This document shows, in pieces, positions 15,220 through 22,035 of a stretch of DNA of 26,327 nt. The stretch is from an uncultured Lactobacillus sp. (GTDB lineage: Bacteria; Bacillota; Bacilli; Lactobacillales; Lactobacillaceae). The stretch's first letter is position 1; each line of letters starts with the position of its first letter. Both the position numbers and the translations under genes were made by a program. Location of the stretch: contig CAMLRO010000015.1 of assembly GCA_946482425.1 (NCBI GenBank), positions 1 to 26,327 on the forward strand, in the 5' to 3' direction. The notes under the pieces are model-generated. The model was not told the origin of the DNA and searched no databases. It saw only the letters and a list, made by a program, of their open reading frames with translations.

Positions 15220-16339
15220 ACATACAACTATCTGTAATTATATTGAAAATGTGCTTGATAGTGTCTTATCGGATGAAGCAAGCACAATTAAGCAATCTTA
15301 TCTAGTCTTGGAAGTAATTAAGGAGCCTTGTGGCTTCTTGTTTATTCCGCGTTACCCAACAAATTTAGTATTAAATACAGATACCTATTACCGTATTTAC
15401 GATATTATTTCGGCAGCTGTTTTCCCTGAATATACCTGTGTTAGACCTACTTCTATGCAATTAGTGGAAGTGGACGGTGAACAATTAGCAACAGCCAGAG
15501 GGTTTTATTTTCCAGGTTACAAGGGTAAGAAACAACGGCTTGTTGGCACAATTACTAAAATTGTGGCTGATTATGATTTAAATAAGGAAATACCGTTGAT
15601 GCGGGGCTTAACGGTTGGCAGGAATGCCACCACTTGGATTATTAGTGGTAATACAGGCAGTGGTAAAAGCTATGCTTTACGCTATTTAGAAGAAATAATT
15701 AGCCGTTTAACTAATCAAAATGGTGATAAATCAGCACAGGTTATCATGATTGATCCCAAAAAGTCTGATGGTGCAAGATATGCGAAAAAACATACTGAAA
15801 TCAAATTGTTAATTCCAGAAGATAGCGATCGCCCAGAAGATTTTTTAACTAGAGTGAATGCGGAATTGGCTGCTGTAGTTAAGGAAATGCAGTTAAGGCA
15901 AAGTAAGCTTTATGAAGTTTCAAATAAGATTAGTACTGACGCTAACGAAATCAATGTACCACCGATTTTTGTTGTTTTGGAAGAAATGGCAAGCTTAACT
16001 TTGGGCTTAGCACCAACTTCAAGACAAGTTAAGGATTTATACCGTGAATTAGAATTAATTGCCTTACTTGGCAGAGAAAGCTTAATCAATTTAATTATTA
16101 CCAGTCAAATTGCTAGAAATGATATTGTGCCTATTCCGATTCGCTCACAGATGAACGTTAGAATTTTGCTGGGTAGAATTGATAAAGCAACCGTGCAGTA
16201 TTTATTTCCGTCAATGATTGATGGCTTGTCTATCCCTATTGGTGGCTTAGGAACAGGAATAATTGAGATTAATGATGGTAAACATTACGGGATTGAACCA
16301 CTTGCAATGCCGACAATAACCAAAGGAGAAGAATCGTGA
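15209..16339 (+). CDS. FtsK/SpoIIIE-type DNA translocase (TcpA/Orf21-like)
   Basis: This 376-residue P-loop ATPase probably delivers element DNA to a transfer channel, or handles it during excision and replication. Walker A I-S-G-N-T-G-S-G-K-S lies at about 145-154 and the Walker B-like I-F-V-V-L-E-E near 250-258. M-I-D-P-K-K-S-D between them is typical of FtsK-family coupling proteins. No membrane segments are present. The TTG at 15209 fits AAAGGAG with ideal spacing and the ATG at 15200 is the alternative; in-frame codons further upstream overlap the previous gene too far. The following gene starts on its stop codon (GTGA overlap). Confidence 0.82.
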   Translation: MQGKHTTICNYIENVLDSVLSDEASTIKQSYLVLEVIKEPCGFLFIPRYPTNLVLNTDTYYRIYDIISAAVFPEYTCVRPTSMQLVEVDGEQLATARGFYFPGYKGKKQRLVGTITKIVADYDLNKEIPLMRGLTVGRNATTWIISGNTGSGKSYALRYLEEIISRLTNQNGDKSAQVIMIDPKKSDGARYAKKHTEIKLLIPEDSDRPEDFLTRVNAELAAVVKEMQLRQSKLYEVSNKISTDANEINVPPIFVVLEEMASLTLGLAPTSRQVKDLYRELELIALLGRESLINLIITSQIARNDIVPIPIRSQMNVRILLGRIDKATVQYLFPSMIDGLSIPIGGLGTGIIEINDGKHYGIEPLAMPTITKGEES

Positions 16340-16791
16340 AGAGGATAGACTTAATTAATAAGTTATTTGATAAATTAATTGCTTTGCTTAGTAAGATCAG
16401 CGTAATTTTGTTGATTGTTCTAGTAATTCTGCTAATCGTACATTATTTTCTAAAATTTTATGGTAAATCAATTTCTAAAACAATTGCATTAGAACAAACA
16501 TTAAAGCTTATGGAACCAGAAAAGCCAGATAAAATAATTGTGGCAGTTAATAAAGTGGTTTGTTGGGCGGGTGTTAAATACCTTGATAATAAAGAGCGTG
16601 TGCAGATAATTGTTCCAACTAAACGCTGGTTTCAATTATCATCACAATTAGAAGTTAAAAAACGGATTAGGGAAATGCTTAATTCAGAAGACTTCAGATT
16701 ATTTTTAATGGATAATTTAAGCAATTATCGTTTTGTAAGTAAGCCTGACTATTATCATAATCAGTTTGTCTTAATCGGTACAAGAATTTAA
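16336..16791 (+). CDS. Small single-pass membrane protein of the element core
   Basis: This 151-residue protein starts with GTG overlapping the translocase stop by 4 bases, so the two are translationally coupled. One strong membrane helix (I-S-V-I-L-L-I-V-L-V-I-L-L-I-V near residues 20-40) is followed by a soluble domain of ~105 residues. Basic residues before the helix suggest a cytoplasmic N terminus, with the soluble domain outside. The family is not recognised. Its coupling to an FtsK-like protein that lacks membrane segments suggests it may anchor the translocase to the membrane, which is inference only. Confidence 0.75.
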   Translation: MKRIDLINKLFDKLIALLSKISVILLIVLVILLIVHYFLKFYGKSISKTIALEQTLKLMEPEKPDKIIVAVNKVVCWAGVKYLDNKERVQIIVPTKRWFQLSSQLEVKKRIREMLNSEDFRLFLMDNLSNYRFVSKPDYYHNQFVLIGTRI

Positions 16792-16796
16792 TAGAG

Positions 16797-16842
16797 GCAA
16801 GGTGCCAGCTTTGTCCTCAAGACAAAAAGAATGGCACCTTGC
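16797..16842. repeat. Large perfect hairpin: terminator-like or origin element
   Basis: GCAAGGTGCCA (16797-16807) pairs perfectly with TGGCACCTTGC (16832-16842). An inner stem TTTGTC (16810-16815)/GACAAA (16821-16826) closes the 5-base loop CTCAA. It directly follows the membrane protein stop, and no clean T run follows on either strand. It may be a cruciform used by the Rep protein rather than a simple terminator. Confidence 0.65.
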
Positions 16843-16862
16843 ATAATTTATAAATATTCTAC

Positions 16863-16943
16863 TGTGCAAGTGTGTTAAGCATTGATATAACAACATTTGC
16901 TGGGCTTGTTATGGCAAATGTTAAAAGTGTGCAAACTGTGCAG
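16863..16943. other. Candidate replication origin or nick region upstream of rep
   Basis: TGTGCA occurs in three direct copies (16863, 16928, 16937). Two alternative overlapping stems, AACATTTGC/GCAAATGTT (16892-16922) and ATAACAA/TTGTTAT (16887-16912), lie between them. HUH initiators of the RepB type nick in the loop of such a hairpin next to direct repeats, and this interval lies immediately before the rep gene. The nick site itself is not identified. Confidence 0.5.
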
Positions 16944-16954
16944 AAGGGAATTAT

Positions 16955-17995
16955 ATGGCAGAGATTAGAGCTAGACAGTTTATGTACATGCAAGATTTTG
17001 ACCATTTAAAGATAGATTTTACTGAACTAACCAATATTTTAACTAAGGCTAATATTCAAGAGTGGGCTTATATAATTCATGACCAAGATTTTGATCAAGA
17101 TAATAAGCTAATTAGGAAACATCTACATGTGGTCTTAAAATATGCTAATCCGCAAATACTTTCTCATGTTGTAAGGCTTTTTAATGATGAACCGCAATAT
17201 TTAGAAGTTTGGCAAGGAAGAATCAGTAACGCTTATAGCTATCTAATTCATGCAACATTGGAAGCTAAAGATAAGTATCAATACGATCCTAATAGTGTGG
17301 TGGCTTCATTTGATTTTCCCGCAAGGATTACTGAAATACAAAGCAGTGTTAACCAAAGCAGGTTAAATTCTAAAGTAGTGGCTAATTTCTTAACGCAATA
17401 TGCTAATGAAGAAATTGATTATCAAGAATTAGCGGATATTATTGGTTTAGCTGAAGTTGCCAAAAGAAAAAGTGTGATTGACAATATTACCAAATTAATC
17501 GCGGACAAAAAGCATGAAGAATGGTTACATGAATATCATGATCGCAAAGCAGAAACAATTTGGTTATGGGGCAGTGCAGGAGTTGGTAAAACACGTTATG
17601 CCAACAAGCTAGTTCGTGGTGAAAAAGTTGCTATTTTAGGCAGCAGTCGGGATTACTTTCAAGATTATCATGGTGAACATTATGTAATTTTGAATGATTT
17701 GCGTCCCAATGATTTTAGATATGCCGACTTATTAAGGCTATTAGATCCATATGAGCATGATAAAGTAGCGCCAAGACGTTATCATGATGTGAAATTGAAC
17801 ATTGAAATGTTGATTATTACTACTCCTTATAGTCCGTTTGAATTTTATCAACATGTGAAGATTGCTGACGAAAGAACAGATACTTTTGAGCAGCTTAAAA
17901 GACGAATTCATGCAATCCATATTACACCCAAATTTATTGCAGAAGTATTTAAAGACAGTGAATCTGAATATGAAGAATTATTTGAAGGTAAGTAA
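16955..17995 (+). CDS. RepB-like HUH initiator fused to a P-loop ATPase
   Basis: This 346-residue replication initiator has two domains. The N-terminal domain resembles pMV158/pLS1-type Rep_2 proteins. A-Y-I-I-H-D-Q-D-F-D precedes the metal-binding H-U-H motif H-L-H at 56-58, and S-N-A-Y-S-Y-L-I-H (91-99) holds the likely nicking tyrosine, with Tyr96 the best fit to the Y-L-x-H pattern. The C-terminal domain has Walker A G-S-A-G-V-G-K-T at 206-213 and looks like a small superfamily 3-type helicase. It should nick and unwind the element origin for rolling-circle replication after excision, or for mobilization. AGAAGGGA precedes the ATG. The next gene begins 5 bases after its stop. Confidence 0.85.
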   Translation: MAEIRARQFMYMQDFDHLKIDFTELTNILTKANIQEWAYIIHDQDFDQDNKLIRKHLHVVLKYANPQILSHVVRLFNDEPQYLEVWQGRISNAYSYLIHATLEAKDKYQYDPNSVVASFDFPARITEIQSSVNQSRLNSKVVANFLTQYANEEIDYQELADIIGLAEVAKRKSVIDNITKLIADKKHEEWLHEYHDRKAETIWLWGSAGVGKTRYANKLVRGEKVAILGSSRDYFQDYHGEHYVILNDLRPNDFRYADLLRLLDPYEHDKVAPRRYHDVKLNIEMLIITTPYSPFEFYQHVKIADERTDTFEQLKRRIHAIHITPKFIAEVFKDSESEYEELFEGK

Positions 17996-17999
17996 AACA

Positions 18000-18188
18000 A
18001 TGAAAGAAGATGAAAAAATGTTTGGCAATGAATTACTTAATGCTAGGCAAATAGCAGAAAAGTTAGAAATTTCTAGCACCTACTTTTTTAAATTAACTAA
18101 ATTAGGTATGCCATTTCACCGCGTAACTCCAAGAGGTAGAAAGTTCTATAACTATGATGAAGTGGTAAGTTGGATTAGAAATCGGTAG
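18000..18188 (+). CDS. Excisionase-like small DNA-binding protein (Xis)
   Basis: This 62-residue protein has a winged helix-turn-helix pattern: L-L-N-A-R-Q-I-A-E-K-L-E-I-S-S-T-Y-F-F-K-L, then F-H-R-V-T-P-R-G-R-K-F-Y-N-Y-D-E-V-V-S-W-I. This fits MerR/Xis-type excisionases that bind next to attachment sites and favour excision. It lies between rep and int, the usual place for xis. The ATG at 18000 is chosen because earlier in-frame codons lie inside rep; a second ATG at 18018 is also possible. Confidence 0.78.
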   Translation: MKEDEKMFGNELLNARQIAEKLEISSTYFFKLTKLGMPFHRVTPRGRKFYNYDEVVSWIRNR

Positions 18189-18252
18189 GAACTATGGTAA
18201 AATTTAAAGTGGTCAAGGGTATGTTCTTCTTGAAAATAAAAGGAGAGTAAAC

Positions 18253-19485
18253 ATGCCAATTAGTAAAATTAATAAAGGTAAGAAAGCTGGTAAGTATCGC
18301 GTAAGAATACAGCCAAGAGATGAACATACTGGAAAAGTTATTCCAGTTCCTAGTCAAGTTGCGGACAATTATCGGGCAGCTAAAGCTCTTTATGAAAAAA
18401 TGTGGGTAGATTTTCGTTCTAATCCACGTGGTAATTATCAGGAACTGAATCAACCACTGGTGCAATCATATAAAAGTTTTATTGAAAGTGAGCATAAGTT
18501 AGGTAGATGGCAATCTGCAACTACTTATAAAGCGTGGACTTATACAGTTAGGCTATTAGAAGATTATTTTGGTGATAAAAAGGTAAAAGATATTACTGAA
18601 ACTGATATCAGGCAATTTGCTCGTGATTATGTTGAAAAACATCATGCAAGTGTTGCGCCACATGCAACTATCGAACGCCAGTTACAGATTATTAGATGTT
18701 ATTTTGGTTCATTAGATAATATTGTAAAAAATCCTGTTCCTGTAAAAGCTCTGTATAAGTTCTTTCGCAATGATGAGATGACTGTACCAGATGAAAAATA
18801 TGTTTTTACTGATCAAGAAATTACTGCTATTATTGCAGATATTAAAAAACGTTTAGCTTTGACTAAAACAAATTATTGGTGTAGTCGCTTGGCAATTTGG
18901 ATAGCTTTGGAAACAGGAATGCGACCGCAAGAAATTCAAGCTTTGAAATGGACAGATTTAACTAAAGATCATGATAAAGTAGTGTTTGAAATTAGCGATT
19001 CATGGAATAGCAAAGCAAAGAAATTAAACGGTCATTTAAAAAGTAGACCTAAAGGCGCTAAAAGATTAACTTTGCCAATATCTGAAACTTTGTATAAGAC
19101 ATTAATGATCTTTAAAGACAAGCAAACTGATGTATTGCAAGAATATGGTTTAGATAATGAGCAGGATTATATTTTATTAGCATTAACTACCTATAATTTA
19201 TGTTCGTTAGGGATGCCAATAGATCAACGTGGCTTAAATGATATGATACGTAAAATCTGTAAAAAGATTGGTGTTAATAATCGTGGCTTGCGTGTTAGTA
19301 TGTATACTTGTCGTCATACGGTGGCAACCAAATTAGCCAACATTCCAGGTATGAGTTACCCTTGGGCAGCTTATCGATTAGGTCATTCATTAAAAACTTT
19401 TATGAAAGTTTATGTTCATGTTGATCAAGATAAGAACGAAGATATGTTAAATATCGTCAGTTCACAATTAGTCACACAAAATTAG
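18253..19485 (+). CDS. int: Tyrosine recombinase/integrase
   Basis: This 410-residue phage-type integrase catalyses recombination between the element and the tRNA-Thr 3' end. The N-terminal ~60 residues (K-I-N-K-G-K-K-A-G-K-Y-R-V-R-I) look like the AP2-like arm-binding domain, and a SAM-like core-binding domain follows to ~175. Catalytic residues are Arg224 (E-T-G-M-R-P-Q-E-I), Arg354 (Y-T-C-R-H-T), His378 (L-G-H-S) and the nucleophile Tyr387 (K-V-Y-V-H-V). The first His of the H-x-x-R box is Tyr here, as in some relatives. AAAGGAGAG precedes the ATG. The gene ends 51 bases from attR, and its last codons contain one GTCACACA repeat. Confidence 0.95.
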   Translation: MPISKINKGKKAGKYRVRIQPRDEHTGKVIPVPSQVADNYRAAKALYEKMWVDFRSNPRGNYQELNQPLVQSYKSFIESEHKLGRWQSATTYKAWTYTVRLLEDYFGDKKVKDITETDIRQFARDYVEKHHASVAPHATIERQLQIIRCYFGSLDNIVKNPVPVKALYKFFRNDEMTVPDEKYVFTDQEITAIIADIKKRLALTKTNYWCSRLAIWIALETGMRPQEIQALKWTDLTKDHDKVVFEISDSWNSKAKKLNGHLKSRPKGAKRLTLPISETLYKTLMIFKDKQTDVLQEYGLDNEQDYILLALTTYNLCSLGMPIDQRGLNDMIRKICKKIGVNNRGLRVSMYTCRHTVATKLANIPGMSYPWAAYRLGHSLKTFMKVYVHVDQDKNEDMLNIVSSQLVTQN

Positions 19486-19536
19486 ATACAATAGTTATAA
19501 ATGCTAGAGTAGTACGACTTTAAAGTGTTTTGCTAC

Positions 19537-19553
19537 TCTGGCAATCAGCATAA
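19537..19553 (+). repeat. attR: second copy of the 17-bp direct repeat
   Basis: TCTGGCAATCAGCATAA is identical to 8384-8400. An inverted repeat AGAGTAG (19506-19512)/CTACTCT (19533-19539) overlaps its left edge. From here to 19747 no gene is seen, only A+T-rich sequence. Confidence 0.88.
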
Positions 19554-19747
19554 TTTTATTGTTTAATATTTTAAAACCGCTCAAAAAAGTTCCATTATGA
19601 CAGTATCTGAAAGTGTTTTGCTCAATTTTAGAAAACATAAATAATTATGATTTTAAATAAATAGGCACATCAGTAAGCACAATAATATCTAATTATGTTC
19701 GTAGTGTGTCTAGTGAATAAGAGTATTTAAAAAATATGATGAACAGG

Positions 19748-21199
19748 CTATAATAGACTATTTTTCCAAGTATCATAATAATTAGCAAATCTAGGGTACC
19801 TGTTTTTGAATTCTTCAATCGAGAGTGATGTATCAAGTAACTTATTATAAGTTTGAAAAACGCTAAAATGATCAACGCTAGCAAACCTTCGTTCATAGCA
19901 TTGAGAATTATTATCTGCTTTTTGAATTAAATCTTCTATTGCTGTTTTATCGTATTTTTCTAGAAATGGCGCTATCCAAGATGTAAATATATTATTAGCA
20001 GAATCGTAAGACGAAGAATGTGCGTAAATAATATTTGCTAGCTCAAAAAATTGATGTGAATAGCCACTTCTTGAATATATGTTATACAGCTTTTGAACTT
20101 CATTTGTATAATTTATAAGATCGTTTTTCTGCATATTTGGTATATAACAATTTATAAGTTCAAAGAAATATTCTGCGAGAGTTATTTTATCCATATTATC
20201 TGCTCTGCTGGATCCGTACATACTTGTATACACTTTGTCAGAAGAAGATAGTAGTTTATTTTGATGTTGGGCAATGCTGTTAGAATCAATAAAGTAGTTC
20301 TTTAAATAAGTTATTGGATCTTTATATGAAAACTTGACAAGATTTTCTTTTAAAAACTTAGGAACATTACTTGAATATAGCTCAGGATATCTTTGAAATA
20401 ATAGGCTTAATTTTTCAAATACATCAGGAGAATTAACTAAAACATTCTTAAATAAATTTGATGATTCTTGAAAATATTTTTTAGTCAGGTCTGGTTTATG
20501 ATCAATCATTATAGCTAAAGTTTTATAAAGTATGTTTCTATTTTTATTACAATCAATGTCATCGATGCAAAACGTAAATTTGAATATATTTTTTAACACA
20601 TAGATATAAATTTTATCATTGTTGTCAATTTCGACAAAATATTTTAGTTTTAAAAAATCGGTCAATGTCTCTTCATCGTTAATAAGAAGAGCATCACTTT
20701 TAGAAGCCAATTCTGTAACTAGGTGTTCAACAATTTTTCCATTGGGATGAGCTTGTTGGAGGAAAATGTTATCTAGACTTTCTCGAATAAGACCGGAGAC
20801 AATTTCCATGCTAGGTTCTTGTAATCTACTCAATGAATTAGAATCAAGATTTGGATGAGCACATAAATTTCTCCAATTTTTAAGTCCCTCGATTGTGGCA
20901 AAAGCCTGTTTACTTAAAAAATCTGGCATATTTTCTTCTATTTTTTTGATCATTTTTGTTTCTTTAGATGGAACATAGTTTTTTTTATTATCCTGTATAT
21001 CTTTCAAAATATCTTTTGCTGCTTTATCTTTATAATTTTTATCGAGATAGTCTAATTTATCAATAATGTTTGCCATTACCGCCGCATAAAGCATGACAAT
21101 GGCTGATCTGTAATTTTTATTTTCATAAGATGAAATAACTTCTTTTAGATACTCTCTTGATTCATTATCAGGGATTTTTTGAATTTCGAATTCGAACAT
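19748..21199 (-). CDS. HEPN-motif protein, candidate RNase defence or toxin protein
   Basis: This 483-residue soluble protein has an N-terminal helical domain: residues ~15-50 Y-R-S-A-I-V-M-L-Y-A-A-V-M-A-N-I-I-D-K-L, then W-R-N-L-C-A-H-P-N at 109-117. Arg110 and His115 make the R-x4-H signature of HEPN ribonucleases. The remaining ~340 residues are mostly helical and not recognised; they may sense a trigger. HEPN proteins with such unrelated C-terminal parts are common in abortive-infection systems. AGAAAGGAAAG precedes the ATG. It stands alone and is divergent from the HigA-like gene. A defence role is inferred from the motif and from the adjacent restriction enzyme. Confidence 0.7.
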   Translation of the reverse strand: MFEFEIQKIPDNESREYLKEVISSYENKNYRSAIVMLYAAVMANIIDKLDYLDKNYKDKAAKDILKDIQDNKKNYVPSKETKMIKKIEENMPDFLSKQAFATIEGLKNWRNLCAHPNLDSNSLSRLQEPSMEIVSGLIRESLDNIFLQQAHPNGKIVEHLVTELASKSDALLINDEETLTDFLKLKYFVEIDNNDKIYIYVLKNIFKFTFCIDDIDCNKNRNILYKTLAIMIDHKPDLTKKYFQESSNLFKNVLVNSPDVFEKLSLLFQRYPELYSSNVPKFLKENLVKFSYKDPITYLKNYFIDSNSIAQHQNKLLSSSDKVYTSMYGSSRADNMDKITLAEYFFELINCYIPNMQKNDLINYTNEVQKLYNIYSRSGYSHQFFELANIIYAHSSSYDSANNIFTSWIAPFLEKYDKTAIEDLIQKADNNSQCYERRFASVDHFSVFQTYNKLLDTSLSIEEFKNRYPRFANYYDTWKNSLL

Positions 21200-21543
21200 G
21201 TACTTTCCTTTCTGACAACTTTATTTTAGCTATTTTTGCACCCTAATCTTTATCCTTGATGTAAGAGAAAGATCAAAAGTCAATATAAATTTTTCTCAGC
21301 TAAGCAAGGTATTTATACAATATATAAATAATATTTTCATTTTCTAAAGAAAAAAATTATCGAATGATTGGAAACAAAGCTTAATTTATAGACTTTTTCC
21401 TATTATATCACTTTATTAGTATATTAAATTATAAATATTTGTACTAAAAACAATTCAGAAAAAGTATCTATTTAGATAAGTTCACAAGCTTTTTAGCAAT
21501 TATAGATCCAATTTTAATTATCACTAATTAGGAGTTTAATAAA
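21200..21543. other. A+T-rich divergent intergenic region, no gene seen
   Basis: This is 344 bases between the divergent HEPN and HigA-like genes. I looked for a HigB-type toxin before the antitoxin gene and found no open frame or recognisable fragment. It presumably holds the two divergent promoters. Confidence 0.55.
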
Positions 21544-21837
21544 ATGAGTAAAATTCCAACTCCCACAATTGGAGAAATATTAAAAGAAAAATTTATGAAG
21601 CCGCTACAAAATTCAGCATATAAACTAGCAAAATTAATAGGTGTGCCAACTTCAAAAATTAAAAATATATTGCATGATAGAGTTGGAATAACAGTGGATA
21701 CTTCTATTAGATTAGGAAGAATATTTGGAATGAGTGACAAGTATTTTCTAAATTTGCAGGAAGATATAGATTTTCGTAATGCTAAGATAAAAAAGGGTAA
21801 AGAATACGATCAAATAAAAAAGTACCAATCTGCATAG
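21544..21837 (+). CDS. HigA/VapI-type antitoxin, XRE helix-turn-helix protein
   Basis: This 97-residue DNA-binding protein has the HigA pattern. P-T-P-T-I-G-E-I-L-K-E-K-F-M-K-P-L is followed by an XRE helix-turn-helix (A-Y-K-L-A-K-L-I-G-V-P-T-S-K-I-K-N-I-L-H-D-R). V-D-T-S-I-R-L-G-R-I-F-G-M-S-D-K-Y-F-L-N-L-Q comes next, which is diagnostic of this family. AGGAG lies 8 bases before the ATG. No HigB toxin is adjacent on either side, so it is an orphan antitoxin, or it now regulates the restriction gene 198 bases downstream in the same direction, or the HEPN gene. The pairing is speculative. Confidence 0.85.
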   Translation: MSKIPTPTIGEILKEKFMKPLQNSAYKLAKLIGVPTSKIKNILHDRVGITVDTSIRLGRIFGMSDKYFLNLQEDIDFRNAKIKKGKEYDQIKKYQSA

Positions 21838-21993
21838 CTGTTTTATCCGTTGATATGTTTGAAATTTGAAATAGTCTTTTAAAATAATTTTATGTATATG
21901 CTTATATTTCTTGCCAGGTAAAAGTTTCCTGCAATTAAATATAAAAACTGAATTTGGTTCGAGATTTTATATTCTAATAGAAACGCTATCTTG

Positions 21994-21999
21994 TATAAT
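21994..21999 (+). promoter_or_regulatory. -10 box before the restriction-modification gene
   Basis: A perfect TATAAT lies 37 bases before the ATG; the -35 region is weak (TTCTAA at 21972-21977). It suggests the enzyme has its own promoter rather than depending only on the HigA-like gene. Confidence 0.45.
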
Positions 22000-22035
22000 A
22001 GAATTAATTACTAGATTAATTACAAGGATAAAATA

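Larger units (their letters stand above)
8384..19553. mobile_element. Integrative (probably mobilizable) element in tRNA-Thr carrying a lanthipeptide cluster
   Basis: The element is about 11.2 kb between exact 17-bp repeats, with the integrase gene ending 51 bases from the right repeat. Core genes are a translocase, a small membrane protein, an HUH/P-loop Rep, Xis and Int, all rightward. Cargo lies to the left: the class III lanthipeptide genes and an IS3 relic. No mating-pore genes (VirB4, lytic transglycosylase or similar) were found, so self-transfer is unlikely. Mobilization by a helper, or maintenance as an excised replicating circle, is the reasonable reading. Confidence 0.83.

Noticed and set aside
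17862..17999. Long version of the Xis-like ORF beginning inside rep
   Set aside because: This part overlaps rep in another frame; the helix-turn-helix protein begins at 18000 or 18018.
8384..19553. Interpretation as a prophage
   Set aside because: No capsid, portal, terminase, tail or lysis genes are present; the core is translocase, Rep, Xis and Int.
19693..19896. Hydrophobic 67-codon minus-strand ORF
   Set aside because: It lies in another frame across the end of the HEPN-type gene and has no ribosome site; it is a shadow.
21200..21543. Possible HigB toxin gene before the antitoxin
   Set aside because: No open frame or HigB-like fragment could be read on either strand.
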